Source: Cladocopium goreaui (taxonomy: Eukaryota; Sar; Dinophyceae; Suessiales; Symbiodiniaceae). From it: DNA of 64,000 nt. Shown here piece by piece: positions 1-11,000 of the stretch. Position numbers and translations under genes: made by a program. The notes under the pieces are model-generated. The model made no database searches, was not told the origin of the DNA, and was given only the letters and a program-made list of their open reading frames with translations. Location of the stretch: NCBI GenBank assembly GCA_947184155.2, contig CAMXCT020001854.1, positions 1 to 64,000 on the forward strand, in the 5' to 3' direction. Positions within the stretch are counted from its first letter, which is position 1. Each line of letters opens with the position of its first letter.

Positions 1-982
1 CCTGAGAAAGTTGCTCACTTCTCACCACGTCGGAGGGGCTACTGGCACGCTGTAACATGTCAATGACTGTGTCTTCAGTGCTCTGCAAAGCAGCAGCTTG
101 TACAGCGTTGAAAACTTCTTTACGGGCAGGGTAACCATACCATTCCAGAGAGTGGCAAAGCACCGAGGCAATCGTAATCTCCTGCCACGGGTCCGCTTGT
201 GCGTCTAGGAGCAGCTGGACATTAGTCCTGTGTCGATGGAGGACAGCAAGAAAAAGGGGTGGGAGCGCTCCTTTCACGGGCATCACCGAGGCACCAGCTT
301 CAAGCAAAATTTGTACGTGCTGTGAGCTGCCCAACTCAACTGCTAGCTCCAACATGGTGGTAGGTTTTGTTTTGGGCGGAATGATATTGGGGTCAGCATG
401 GGCTTGTAGCAGTAGGTAAGTTAGTGTGGCTCCATGTCGAGGAAAACAGTGGCCAGCAGTAGGCTGGTAAGCGTACGGATCAGCAGAGTGGTCTCGAAGG
501 ATAGCAGAAGCTACTAATGTACTAATATGCCCTTCCTCCGTTGTCATGTCCATAAGGCCTACGCCCTTACCAAGAAGATAGCTTACATCAATCACATCCT
601 TGTGGCAAATGGCAGTGAGAAGGTCTCGGTATTGCTGTGCTGACGGGACTTGTAACGACTGCACTATATAGCAGAATGTTGCCTCATTTGTATCTGTGTC
701 GAACTGAACGGCCCTCAAAGGCAATTGGATTGCTGACGAGCTGGCTGCATACAGGACCACTTGGAAAGGTGAGTCTAACCTGAGCACCTTAGCCGTCTGT
801 TCAATAATATCCCATCCGAGGGTTGTCCGTTCCACGACGTCCATCGTCAGGGTTGTTTCACCACGGATTCCATGGCAGACACGGAGTCGCATACTTACCC
901 CTGGAAATAAGTAATCGGAGGCAACCCTGACAGTCTTTAGCCAGAGGGGCCTCGCACTTATATTTGCAACCACGAAATTCAT
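1..982 (-). CDS. Ubiquitin-like plus ankyrin-repeat protein, partial (3' end off window)
   Basis: An open minus-strand frame starts at ATG 982 (an in-frame TAG lies just upstream) and runs off the left edge, giving about 327 residues. From the internal Met at 892 the sequence has a beta-grasp look (a first strand MRLRV, then alternating hydrophobic strands), resembling ubiquitin-like domains. From about 600 down to 150 it shows ankyrin-type units with LLLQAHADPN, ILLEAGA and LLLDAQADP helix-turn signatures. Ubiquitin-like/ankyrin proteins are common in dinoflagellate gene sets as I know them. The gene is last in the minus-strand series and has no covarying hairpin in its leader. Ankyrins usually bind proteins; the partner is unknown. 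The ankyrin call is firm and the ubiquitin-like call tentative. Confidence 0.75.
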   Translation of the reverse strand, partial: MNFVVANISARPLWLKTVRVASDYLFPGVSMRLRVCHGIRGETTLTMDVVERTTLGWDIIEQTAKVLRLDSPFQVVLYAASSSAIQLPLRAVQFDTDTNEATFCYIVQSLQVPSAQQYRDLLTAICHKDVIDVSYLLGKGVGLMDMTTEEGHISTLVASAILRDHSADPYAYQPTAGHCFPRHGATLTYLLLQAHADPNIIPPKTKPTTMLELAVELGSSQHVQILLEAGASVMPVKGALPPLFLAVLHRHRTNVQLLLDAQADPWQEITIASVLCHSLEWYGYPARKEVFNAVQAAALQSTEDTVIDMLQRASSPSDVVRSEQLSQ

Positions 983-1492
983 AGATGCCTAGGCAGGATG
1001 CAGAGGGGTGTATAAGGAACTGTAAAAGGACTAGTAACATATCAGACCATCTAAATTTGAGCCGATATTGCTTAGCAGATCACACGAGAAGAGTTCGCAA
1101 GGGCTTGCAAGTAGATACAACGAAAACATAGTAGCCAGTCAGAAGAAAACGGCATGTGCTGTATAGCATATCTAGGATCCCATAGGTCTAAAGATCGATC
1201 TAGTTGGTATGTGACAAGACTTGTATCAGGAAAGTCTCGGTGAGGATCAGGAGTCCGATGCTTTTATTTGAGCTGAAAATTCTGCGGGCCTTCTATCGAG
1301 CAGCGTGGCAAGGGGTCACATGCAAGAAGACTCCTCTACTCGACTGCCAGAAATCTGGTAGCAGATATAGCAAGTAGGCGCACTTACCATCTTTTTATGT
1401 CCTGCATCCTCAGCGTGAGGAAAGAGCCACAGTCTTCGCTGCAGTTCCTTCGGACTGTAGACAGCATGCAGATGTCAAAAGTCTAATGTCAC
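983..1492. other. Intergenic stretch with no recognised gene
   Basis: About 500 bases between two minus-strand genes. I see no convincing ORF, no copy of the conserved-loop hairpin and no repeat. Confidence 0.5.
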
Positions 1493-2656
1493 TCAGGTTT
1501 GACTTCCCTCTGTAGCTGGATCTGTGCACGATTCTGTCGGAGCAGCTGAAGCAGCTTGAACCAACTCTTCCTCTTTAGCCGTGGCTTGTTCATGCTCGAT
1601 CTGCACCAAGTTGCCCACGACTTCTTCCATTTGGGTGGCTGCCTCCATTACGAAGGTTAATAGAGTGCGTGCATACGCCAGCTGTTTAGCGGCCCGGGCC
1701 CGGCCCTCTGTTGCAGGTCCTAGCGGCGGTACCTCACCATGCCGCCACATTGTGACTTTGCTTGTTGTATGATTTGGCATGGAGGGTGATTGCGGCTCCG
1801 ATCGACCAGCAAAGGTCGCATTGAGTTTCTGCAAGTCGCGTTCACTGTAATTCCCAGTCGGGTCGAGCTGTTGGGTACTTGTCTGTCCCGTGGGGTCTGT
1901 ATACTTCCTCTTGCCATGCAAGTTCTCCTCTCTTCGCGGCATAGACTTTATGGCACTTTTGTGTTCAAAGCCAGTCTTGAAAGTTTCGTGAGCTGCTGAA
2001 CTACAGCGGGATTCTCTGTTCAGGGCAATAATTTTGTCCATCACCTTGCCTGAGCTATTGGTCATTTCTGTGAAGGGCCAGCAGGGCGTGCGATTCGCCA
2101 GGATATTGTGTTCATGCATCCGGTCAACATAGAAATGATTCAATTTCTCATTGTGTCGATGGTTCGTGATGACAGCAAATCTTCTGGGACTGACCCAAAT
2201 CCATAAATCCTCCTGAAAGGACTCTGTGGCATAGAAGGGCCAGATCTGCCGGCCTCCCATTTCCACAAAACAAAAATTGGTGTAGACGTCATCACTGGCT
2301 TCGGTATCTATATGACAAAAGTCATGTGACAGCTTGGCGGAACTGGACCCTGGATAGGCCCAGTCCACTGGGCTCTTCATGTCATCATTGAGTATAATGT
2401 TCCAACATTCGCCATTGATGTACATTCTATATTCATAGAAGGACCATGCATGGAGCTGCTTGGCGTGCTCGTAGCAGCCTTGCTGCCGATAGACCTGGAT
2501 GCCGTCGTATTCCGCAATGTAGGACTCTTTGTACTCAAGTCGCTGGTGTTCACTGTGAGCCTCAGTATCATTACTGCCACCAGCGGGGCCCGCTTGGTCA
2601 GGCCCAGTCAGTGGGCCTGCTTTTAGCGTGACCTTATCACCGATCCACTGCGCCAT
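1493..2656 (-). CDS. Hypothetical protein, member of an in-window paralogous pair
   Basis: 387 residues from the first real ATG at 2656 (the frame is open to 2779 but only from a TTG codon). Function not recognised. Residues of the N-terminal half align by eye with the product at 5273-6082. Both have NGE-x-WNI, then a His-Phe pair, D(D/E)VY, a PF-(Y/A)-A block, W-x(2-4)-RRFA(V/I) and a closing MH-x-(H/Y)NIL-(A/G)NR. The C-terminal third is polar and charged, with a predicted helix rich in Glu/Gln (about residues 330-375) that may be a coiled coil. A conserved hairpin lies at 2871-2907, 215 nt upstream. No signal peptide or membrane segment is evident. Confidence 0.65.
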   Translation of the reverse strand: MAQWIGDKVTLKAGPLTGPDQAGPAGGSNDTEAHSEHQRLEYKESYIAEYDGIQVYRQQGCYEHAKQLHAWSFYEYRMYINGECWNIILNDDMKSPVDWAYPGSSSAKLSHDFCHIDTEASDDVYTNFCFVEMGGRQIWPFYATESFQEDLWIWVSPRRFAVITNHRHNEKLNHFYVDRMHEHNILANRTPCWPFTEMTNSSGKVMDKIIALNRESRCSSAAHETFKTGFEHKSAIKSMPRREENLHGKRKYTDPTGQTSTQQLDPTGNYSERDLQKLNATFAGRSEPQSPSMPNHTTSKVTMWRHGEVPPLGPATEGRARAAKQLAYARTLLTFVMEAATQMEEVVGNLVQIEHEQATAKEEELVQAASAAPTESCTDPATEGSQT

Positions 2657-2870
2657 GACTGCCCACCAGGGTTTACAAGGGTATGGCAGAAGCAGGAACG
2701 GTGTGCAGGAAGAGAGAGGAGAGGAAACAATCACAGACGAGTGAGAGGGACGGACCAGAAAGTAAACACGAGGGGCCAACAGTTACGGACAGCAGCAGAG
2801 GTGGCAATAGGGGGCAGCCAAAGAGAGGGGAAGAAGACGACGGCAAAAGAGAGGGGGAGAATAGAGAGAG

Positions 2871-2907
2871 GGTACTCCCCTGACACGTCTTTGGTCAGAG
2901 GAGTGGG
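2871..2907. promoter_or_regulatory. Conserved-loop hairpin, copy 1
   Basis: Inner stem CTGAC (2880-2884) pairs with GTCAG (2894-2898) around loop ACGTCTTTG (plus strand). An outer helix continues across one mismatch. It lies in the leader of the gene starting at 2656. The stem differs from other copies by paired changes (CTGAC/GTCAG here, CCGAC/GTCGG and CTGTC/GACAG elsewhere). Confidence 0.75.
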
Positions 2908-3011
2908 AGCCCTGTACATGGGACGGTGGTTTGAGCCACAGGTATGCGATAGGGTATACTAAGAATGATGCCGTATCTCTACCTGTCGACATGTACCAAA
3001 GTCACGTGTAC

Positions 3012-3608
3012 TCATGAAGCACATGCTGAGCATGCATGCTGCCTTGGCGGAGACACGACTCTCTTTTTGCCAGAATTTTGAATTGGCAATATCACACCTA
3101 AGGATGATAAGCATAGTCCTTGCTTCGCGTCAGTTGATTCATCAAAAAAAGTTAAACAGTGAGTAAGTTCAGTGTAACTGTGTTGTACATAAGCTGTGGC
3201 AATGTACATTGTAGATGAATCCGTGAGGCCTATTCCTTCACGGGACAGCTGTTCAAGGAGCCCATCATCAAGGCGATCTACCGTCTCTTCCTTGATCGAA
3301 AAAACGCAAGGGGTCCTATGCATGAGTCCATTGGATATGAGGAGATAGTCTTGAATTTGTTGCTCTTCGATTCGGATTACTGCGTGTGTAGCAGTGTGTG
3401 CAATCCAAGTCTCCGCATCAGGCATTCGTAGGTGCAAAATTAGCAGTTCGATGTTGTCTCCTATCACTGCAGACGGAGGTCTTGCTTCGAGCGAGGTTGC
3501 TCCGATAACTCCATCCACAACGTCTAAGTGCTTCATTTCGTCACCATGGCAATTCCGTATGCGCTGTCTGACTAGGTCTCCGTGTCTAGCGTAATTGCTT
3601 GGAAACAT
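3012..3608 (-). CDS. Hypothetical protein
   Basis: 198 residues from ATG 3608. Not recognised. The middle is an alternating hydrophobic/acidic region suggestive of a compact alpha/beta fold (residues about 35-165). The C-terminus is basic and cysteine-bearing (C-x2-C-A near the end). It sits 170 nt downstream of the gene at 3779-4525 on the same strand, with no hairpin between them, so the two could share a transcript; hairpin copy 1 lies just past its stop. Confidence 0.5.
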   Translation of the reverse strand: MFPSNYARHGDLVRQRIRNCHGDEMKHLDVVDGVIGATSLEARPPSAVIGDNIELLILHLRMPDAETWIAHTATHAVIRIEEQQIQDYLLISNGLMHRTPCVFSIKEETVDRLDDGLLEQLSREGIGLTDSSTMYIATAYVQHSYTELTHCLTFFDESTDAKQGLCLSSLGVILPIQNSGKKRVVSPPRQHACSACAS

Positions 3609-3778
3609 CTAGTGATCTCAACCGATAACTACTGAGTGGTAATGTTGGATGTGTGTTGTGAGGTATCAACTCTTGAGCAAACGATGGCACGCGTAGGTAA
3701 TGAGTGGCACATAAACCATGTTGCTGCACCGATCTGTTATGCGGCAATTCTAAAATCCACAGCCATTTCACTGTTTTG

Positions 3779-4525
3779 TTAAAGGAGGACGACCTCCGGC
3801 GCACTCAACTCTCTGTCGGGACTGCGAATGGCCGCAGTGGGCGGGTCCTGCACGAGAAGACTAAATCTTATGTCGGGAGCCATCATTCTGGCCACTTCCG
3901 CTAGAAGCGTGTTAGGTTGGAGTCTTTGCATCGTTGAATTAGTTCCAACGGCTGCGGTGGTCCAGATGCGGAGGTTCGGTGGCACCCCTGACCGTAATAG
4001 TAGGAAAGCAACTTCCACTACTGTATCAGCTGCTTGCCGCATGGTTCTGCGGTCCAAGAATCCGCCCAGGGTCGCAGTGATATGTATTGTCTGAATGATT
4101 AACCGAAATGGTCGGGCATCCATTGGCACTGGGGCAAGTCCCGCCTGATCGGTCATGCCTCCATCAGCAGCTGGGACTAAGTAAAGGTGGTTGACCCACA
4201 CACCTCGTGTAGACGGGCGACTAAAACCTGCCACTCGGACTATGTCCTCGTACGATGCTGCTAGTGCTGTCAAGAGATGCTGTGTGATGCGCTGTCCATC
4301 CACTTCAACTTGCTGGAGGTCAGCTTCTAACGTGTTATATATCAACTGCAGTCCATGTGCTTCTTCTGGAAAAAAGGTGACACATCCACTCTGCACTAGC
4401 CGTACTGTGCGCCTGAGGTCTCGTACAGCCACCATAAGGTCTTGCGCTGCTTCCAAGCTATATAAAATCATCTTAACTGGCATAGGGAAGTGGTGTTCTT
4501 CTCCGCGGAGTCGCACATAATCCAT
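3779..4525 (-). CDS. Hypothetical protein
   Basis: 248 residues from ATG 4525. Not recognised. The sequence is balanced and largely hydrophobic-helical: a Leu-rich first 90 residues, then a strand-rich middle around GVWVNHLYLVP and long helices after it. There is no catalytic motif I can name and no transmembrane segment or signal peptide. Conserved hairpin copy 2 (4634-4670) lies 109 nt upstream of the start, as for other genes in this series. Confidence 0.55.
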   Translation of the reverse strand: MDYVRLRGEEHHFPMPVKMILYSLEAAQDLMVAVRDLRRTVRLVQSGCVTFFPEEAHGLQLIYNTLEADLQQVEVDGQRITQHLLTALAASYEDIVRVAGFSRPSTRGVWVNHLYLVPAADGGMTDQAGLAPVPMDARPFRLIIQTIHITATLGGFLDRRTMRQAADTVVEVAFLLLRSGVPPNLRIWTTAAVGTNSTMQRLQPNTLLAEVARMMAPDIRFSLLVQDPPTAAIRSPDRELSAPEVVLL

Positions 4526-4633
4526 GGCAGTGCGGGTAGAGAGAGTGGAGGCCCACTATACACAAATATTGCTGTCTTGCATTTATCGTGAGTGAAGAAT
4601 GAGATGGCAGTTAGCTGATGTTGTTGTCAGTCA

Positions 4634-4670
4634 GTTGCAATCCCGACACGTCTTTGGTCGGAAAGGCAAC
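4634..4670. promoter_or_regulatory. Conserved-loop hairpin, copy 2
   Basis: Inner stem CCGAC (4643-4647) pairs with GTCGG (4657-4661) around ACGTCTTTG. After a symmetric 4 x 4 internal loop, an outer stem GTTGC (4634-4638) pairs with GCAAC (4666-4670). It lies in the leader of the gene starting at 4525. Confidence 0.8.
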
Positions 4671-5272
4671 GTGTCCGACATGGTTACTTTATGTATGATA
4701 TGTTGAGTATTGAAGTATGTCGGTAATGCCTCTAAGACGACTGTCTCGCTAGGGTATCTCAGCCAGTATGATGGAGGAGATTAGTTATGTTCCTGTCCCG
4801 TTATCACTGAAGTAAACGCCCATCTAATCTTCACACCTTTGACTTAGAGAAGGGCCTAGGACATCAAGCAAGTAACCAATTGTGCACGAGTTAATACCAC
4901 TGAACAAGGATGGACAAGTTAAATGCGGGTTGGGGGTCATCCTGAGCCCTTCGTGAACATTCATTAAATGTAAATACACCGGACTGTCATATAACCAGCT
5001 AATAGGTGTGTAGGGGATATTGCTTGTTAGACATGCCAGCTTAGTAGGGATGAAGAACCTGTGAGCAAACACACGCACATGTTCACACTGCAGTCACCAC
5101 CAACAATGTCACAAAGGATGAAAGTGCCCCTACCAGGTGAGCATGTGGTGCAGTTCCCTTAAAGGTTATTTGCGTGATAAGCGAGAATAACCACAGGAAG
5201 AGATGACCCGTGAGCGCCTCTTTTGATTTGCTGGCAATCAACTTCACCTGACTTCTGCTACATCGTTGGGCC
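4671..5272. other. Intergenic stretch with no recognised gene
   Basis: About 600 bases between hairpin copy 2 and the stop of the gene at 5273. The short open frames here have no features that set them apart from chance. Confidence 0.45.
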
Positions 5273-6082
5273 TCACAGGTCGGTAAAGATGGTTGCATAA
5301 GCTTCACTGAGGGCATACCAATTTTGCTGTAGTCGGTAAAGTGCTCGGTTAGCTTCTTGCACAAGGTCATTATGTTGCCTTTGCAGCACTTGTATACCTT
5401 CACTAAGTTGGAAGATCCTATCCGCTTCATCTGCATGATTCGGAAACTGGCCTGCTATCGCAGCTTGGCACTCTTGCGAGAGCCGGAAATCAAAGCACGG
5501 TCGATCATCTTCATGGACAGCACTGTTGATTCGTGATTGCTCACTCAGTGCAATTCCTTCTAGGGTTGGCTGCAGTGTTTCAATGCGATTACCTAATATA
5601 TTATAAGCATGCATAATTTCTGCAATAATAGCACATTGTTGGGCATTCTTTGCAACTATTGCAAAGCGTCTGGAGTTGGCCCAGCATGCATATCCGTTGT
5701 GTCGCACCTCTGCCGCGAAGGGATAGAAACCACCGTATCCTGCGATATTCAACCAGGCCTGCAGGTAAACCTCGTCACACTCTCGAGGAATGACCTTATG
5801 GAATCCATGGGGCAGTGTAGCCCCCATCGCTACTGTCGTCTCCTCCGGAAGCCATGTTTCATCTTCAGCCCATAGGATGTTCCATTTTTCACCATTGAGC
5901 CATGTGCATACTTCCATCAAGTTAAATGCCCTACACTCTATGTTGACATTGTGACATAGCCTATGGATAGGATACTTGCCGCGATGTAGATTTGTCAGCA
6001 TATTTGGAGTGCTCTGAATGGTTTCGACGTTATAACCTTTCCAATGGTAGTTCCTCAGAAATGTCATGAGCGCGGTCGACAT
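5273..6082 (-). CDS. Hypothetical protein, second member of the paralogous pair
   Basis: 269 residues from ATG 6082. It is paralogous to the product at 1493-2656: shared NGE-x-WNI, DEVY, PFAAE, W-x-N-SRRFAIV and MHAYNILGNR blocks over about 110 residues. It lacks the long polar C-terminal extension and ends in a Gln/Leu-rich helix (last 50 residues) that could be a coiled coil. Function unknown. The conserved block suggests a folded domain kept under selection in both copies. Hairpin copy 3 is only 26 nt upstream of the ATG, the tightest spacing seen. Confidence 0.65.
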   Translation of the reverse strand: MSTALMTFLRNYHWKGYNVETIQSTPNMLTNLHRGKYPIHRLCHNVNIECRAFNLMEVCTWLNGEKWNILWAEDETWLPEETTVAMGATLPHGFHKVIPRECDEVYLQAWLNIAGYGGFYPFAAEVRHNGYACWANSRRFAIVAKNAQQCAIIAEIMHAYNILGNRIETLQPTLEGIALSEQSRINSAVHEDDRPCFDFRLSQECQAAIAGQFPNHADEADRIFQLSEGIQVLQRQHNDLVQEANRALYRLQQNWYALSEAYATIFTDL

Positions 6083-6107
6083 GGCTACGAGGGTGGAGCG
6101 TTTGCCA

Positions 6108-6144
6108 GGTGCAGTCCCGACACGTCTTTGGTCGGAAAAGCACC
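6108..6144. promoter_or_regulatory. Conserved-loop hairpin, copy 3
   Basis: Outer stem GGTGC (6108-6112) with GCACC (6140-6144), 4 x 4 internal loop, inner stem CCGAC (6117-6121) with GTCGG (6131-6135), loop ACGTCTTTG. It has the same geometry as copy 2 but a completely different outer-stem sequence, so the pairing and not the sequence is conserved. Confidence 0.85.
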
Positions 6145-7390
6145 GTGGCTTGGCAGCTGAGGGAAACCTATACTATGTATGGTAGTGTCAGGCAACAAAG
6201 TTAGCAACATTGAAGGTAGCACATCATGAGGTCAGCTGTTTTGTCTGAACTATGTCTGAGCCGATAGACTACGTGTACTGGCAAGGTGTTATGACATTCG
6301 TTACCCTGTATTAAAATTCCAGTGGCTGCCGGAATGGTACAGCTTTAATGTAACATGTCACTCAAGCTGAAAACACTCCATTCTTATTTTCTCAATAGCT
6401 GGACAAAATTGCGCAACACGCGGCGTAGCTACATTGGGACTGGCCAGTCGCTCAGAGCTCAGGAAAGGTGGGAACAGGGAGTTTGGAGGCACATCATCAT
6501 CTTGCTTCTTTTATAACACTGGCACTTCACAGTCAGTGGTAAAACCATTGCTAAGGTGAGCGCGGGAAGCAGTTCTCTCTCACATCATGTAGTTCTTCGC
6601 CTGTTGCTTCGCCTTGAGCAAATGGTAGTGGGCGGACTGCAAGTTGTCCAATAAAGTACAGCAAGCTGTGTACTTATTAATGACGCGTTTAATATGTAGA
6701 AGTCGTTCATCACAGCTCGATGTATCCGATGTAGCACACGCCATGGCAGGCAATCCGGTAACTGAAATTGTGTGATCTCTTTGAACTCAACAGACTATCA
6801 CAATTCATGTGGGAGAGGAATGTAAGACGGTTGAATTCCGGGACCACAGGAGTCCATTGACTGTTTATGTGAGGGACCCCTGTCACGTCTTTGGACAGAA
6901 GTACCCTGTGTAGTCTTAGCAAGGGAAAGTGATACATACTTCTGACAGGTCCATTGCGTGGTTATGGAGGAAATTACACACAAGGACAATTATGGGAGGT
7001 AGCACTAATTCTTGAGGTAACTGATAAATTCACAATCTTGGTCAGTTACTGCATATACCGCTGCTGAGGAGCCAAGAGGTGGGATATGCATAGAATCCTC
7101 GACATTCGGTACTACCGATCAGGTACTTAGTTGGAGTGTAGCTCATGGAACAGGGGAGCGCAGACTTGGATAAGACAGGCACAAGCAAATTAAACCAGAT
7201 AGAGAGAAGCAACAGGAGGGAGGTCAATATGTAGAGTGCCGTTAGAATCTCGCTACCTAGTGTCGAAGCCAAAGAGGGAGAGAGGAGTAGTGCTCAACTG
7301 GCAAGACAACCCCTCAGTTGACCAGTCATTTTGTCCTCTGCGCTGATAACTCGTTTGTGGCACAAACACATTGCGCAGCGATAAGTCTGC
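6145..7390. other. Gene-poor stretch holding one hairpin
   Basis: About 1.2 kb without a convincing ORF. Apart from the hairpin at 6871-6907 nothing is recognised; it could hold a decayed gene of the minus-strand series. Confidence 0.4.
6871..6907. promoter_or_regulatory. Conserved-loop hairpin, copy 4
   Basis: Inner stem CTGTC (6880-6884) with GACAG (6894-6898) around ACGTCTTTG. Outer pairing is AGGG (6872-6875) with CCCT (6904-6907). There is no intact ORF directly downstream on the minus strand, which suggests a lost gene. Confidence 0.75.
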
Positions 7391-7771
7391 TCATTCATCC
7401 AACTTCCGCTTCACAGAAATCTGACTTTGTTGCTTGCCGTGCTTGTCTTGCCACCGACTTGCCTCCCATCGCTGAAAGATTTTGGCTCGATCAATGGCAG
7501 TCAAAGATTTCCGGTCAGCCTGTTCTTCACTCGGTTCTCGTGTTGAGACTACGTGATTCCCTTCTTCGTTTGCCAGGAGTACTAGAGCTTGATCGAGCGC
7601 CCTTAATGCCAATTTCAGTTGATTGATAGCATTTTCAGTGCCCGTACCGGCTAGGTTTGCATTGTCAGTTGCCTTGGCCAAGCCTTTTCGCAACTGCGTG
7701 ACTTGATGGGATAGCAGGTTCGCTGAGCATGGCAATGGTTTTTGTCTAGGTCTCTCGCTCTCCGTGCCCAT
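7391..7771 (-). CDS. Small hypothetical protein with a heptad-like Leu region
   Basis: 126 residues from the first ATG (7771); the frame is open to 7792 only from a TTG codon. The central part (about residues 20-70) has regularly spaced Leu/Ala and may form a short coiled coil. The C-terminal half is highly charged and ends in a Lys/Arg cluster (KRKLDE), possibly nuclear or nucleic-acid binding. It is the first small gene after the 2015-residue polymerase protein (260 nt gap). Function unknown. Confidence 0.5.
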   Translation of the reverse strand: MGTESERPRQKPLPCSANLLSHQVTQLRKGLAKATDNANLAGTGTENAINQLKLALRALDQALVLLANEEGNHVVSTREPSEEQADRKSLTAIDRAKIFQRWEASRWQDKHGKQQSQISVKRKLDE

Positions 7772-8031
7772 TGGCAGAGATATGGAGTACAAAATTAACT
7801 AGCTGTGAGCAATAAACGGCTCATGAGCTGCACAATTATGCCTTGCCTCATAGCAGTTAAGCAGAGAAAGATGATCAAACAAATAAAAAGATGAGAGCCA
7901 ATAGCAGGTTCTACAACACTTATCAAACTCATTGGACTGAGGGGCTCGATAAGCCAGGCAAAACCGAAAAAACTGACTACCCTAGTATGTGTTCGTTGGC
8001 TGAGGTACAAGGAATGGGTATTTAGGTTGCT

Positions 8032-11000
8032 CTACGCCGTTTGGCCATGCGTTCCGTAGCCCGATGTTGGTGCTTGTGTGTTCCATCGGATGGGTCTCGT
8101 CCCGAATAGCTCACTTTCGATGTTTCTTTTCCTTTCGGTACGGAGGAGGGGGGAGGGATTTGTGGCCACGTTGACATCCTCGAGAGTCTGTATAAGAGCC
8201 TGAGCATCTGCGGCGAGTTCACGTAAACTGAAAAGGGGGGGATCGCATAAATCTAGCTGTAATTGATGGAGCATTACCCGTTCAGCTTCATAAAGTAAAT
8301 GTGGAGAGATTTCTTTTGGGAGCCAGAGTCCATCATGAAGCCAGATTGCTGATGTTACGTGACACCTTCTTGTTAGTTCCTTGTAGTAAGAGATCATAAT
8401 GTGTTCTTCATACCATTCAAGAGTTCGAAAAGCAGCACCTCTGACATGAGCAGCATATTGTGGCCTCCTTACGGGCAGGTGGTGGTTAACAAGAGCTTGT
8501 GTTGCTGATTCAATTTGAAGGCTGAGGTGATATAGTGCTGGAGGACAAGTGATATGGTGTTCCCTTTCAATTTTAGAACACGCTTCACTTGCCCCTGCAT
8601 TCATTACGATTAGCGGATGTCGCTTGACCACAGCAAACCGCTGATTTAGCGGCACTAACCCTAGCAGATCCATGAGTATCGCTCTCAGATCTACTATGTG
8701 TGGGAGGTGACTGCTGCGAAGGAGTCGTCGCATTATTTCGTAGAAAGCGCCGACCATGTCAACTTCCTTGTGCGTGTGTCCAAATAGGAGTAATCTTACC
8801 TTTCGTGGCAGTCTTTGAGCACAGGGACCTCTGCCATACAGTCGGCCCAGACAGTCTGTTGCAGATGCTGTATACTCTACTACTCGGGGTTTCGTGAGAT
8901 TGGCAGTGCCCGCTAAATAGGCCTCCACCTCTTTGCGGTATTGCTGGTTTGCAGTTTGCATCATAAATTTATTTACCAATTCTATGCTTACAGTCGGGAC
9001 TTCGGTAAGTAATAAGATCGTAACACCTAACGGCCTCTCTTCCAGTACAATAGCTCCAGATCGCATGGCCAACTGATAGGGCGCTTCAACCGCGATTTCG
9101 GTAGGCTCGCTTGTATGAGCTGGGAAGGCCTGTGCCGCTCGGCTCGCTATTCCAGCAAGATAGTCTGCGAGTATATTGGCTTCTCTTGGGCGGTATACCC
9201 ATTTTCCATGGTCAAAAAACCTCGATTGTTTCCAGCGAATTTGCTGTATAATAGGCTGTAGGTCGATCCGACGAAAGCGTCCTGCAAAGGCTAAGTGCTT
9301 TACGATGGGGAGGATATCCCCTTGTAAGTAGGCCTGGTCAACTGCGTAGCTTCTGTGTACCATTTCTTCACACAAAAGGTCTGTTGCGAGATTAGCTGAC
9401 ACCGCCTCAGCAAAGATATTGTCTGGGCAGCTAGGTAGTGCAATAGCTCTCCACTTCAGCAGCGTTAGGCCTTCTCGCTGAAGTTCTAAGAGAGCAGCGC
9501 CCGCCCCACCTGTTCCCTTATCAGCATGACAGGACCCGTCAAATTGTACTAGTAGTGTAGTTTTGTCCAAATTGAGACAACTACTAAGTACTTCATCGGT
9601 GCCTATAGGCTGTAATGCCGTAAGACGGCAATGATAGTCACCACACTCACACTGGAAAGTGGAAAGCGAGACATTTGGGGAAACTCCTGTTCCGACCTGG
9701 ATAGTTTGCTGAATTAATTGCAGTGGTTCAGAGCCTAAGGGGACAACCGCAACTGTTTGATTGGCTTCCACTGCTTCACGAGTAATGCATACTCGAGCAG
9801 GGGCAAGGGCACACGAAATGTGAAGTGGGGGTTTGTCACAGCACGAGAGTAGCGATTCATCAACAGAACAGTGGGCGGAAACTAACTGTGTCCTTATATG
9901 CTGCATACGAAGGTCCAGGGGTAGTTCTGTTTGTATTCTTTGCACGAGGTTATGTATCCAGGTATCCATGGGGGTAAGGGGAGCAGAGATTTGATGTCTC
10001 ATTGCACCTGATTCCCGTAGTAGCAACCTGAATTGATGAACTACTCGCGATGCTATTGCTAAGTGCTTAGCGCTTTTTCTTGACCCTTCGGCCAGCGACA
10101 GTATTGAATTATCTCCTGTCAGGCTTCTTAACGCGCTGATAGGTACTACACACCACCGAATCCAATGTCCTACAGTATTGTCTCCCTTTGAACATGCAAT
10201 GCATTTTTCCCAGTCTTCACTTGCCGGTAGTTCTTCTTGTGTAGGGAGTATTCTGCGTGATGCCTCAAGCAGTCTGACAAGGGAGTCTGTCGTGAAGGCC
10301 GTCAGCTGTTTGGTTACTATACATGTTTCACAAATTGCAATTTGATAGCCGCCGAGTGGGTATGCACGGCCAAAGTTTGCACAGAGAGCACATTTTTTTT
10401 GCCGACTTTGGCCACGTCGTGCTAACCACTCATCATCATCCTCATTAAATGCCCAGCGTAACAAGGTGAACCTAGTAATACTAGGAATCCATCGCTTGTT
10501 GGCCTCGCACGCATGGCTGAGCCATGCCCAGCTGATTCCTCCCGTCCATCCAGCTGTTAGTATCTTATTACGAATATAGTGAGATGCTAGCTGCATCATG
10601 TGATGGAGCACACATTTTTTGACTGCGTTTATTCGTTGTTTGATTGTACCACTTCCTGATACTGCTCTTGTTAGGACACCTTCCCCAACGACACGTGCCC
10701 ACGCTTGCCATAGTATCCTAACTTCGTGTGTTTGCCTGTTCACTGCCGGTGGAGTTTCAATGTAAAGTTCATGAACCTTTCCTCCTTTTCGCAGAAAAAG
10801 CCCTAATGCAGAAACAAGGATACTCACGCCCGGGTCAAGTAGTGGTGCAATTTTACACAGTCGAAATACGAATGCAAGGAGGTCATGTCTAATCCAACTT
10901 CGTCCTAGTAAGAGTTCCGTTGCTGCCGCGCGTAGCATTTGAAGATCTTCCGTGGCAGCACCAAAATAGGATGTAGTGTATAGTACCACACTTTGTGCAA

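Noticed and set aside
6065..6093. CGTAGCCAT just upstream of the ATG at 6082, resembling the start of the spliced leader
   Set aside because: Only nine bases match and the conserved GGCTCAAG end is missing; likely chance.
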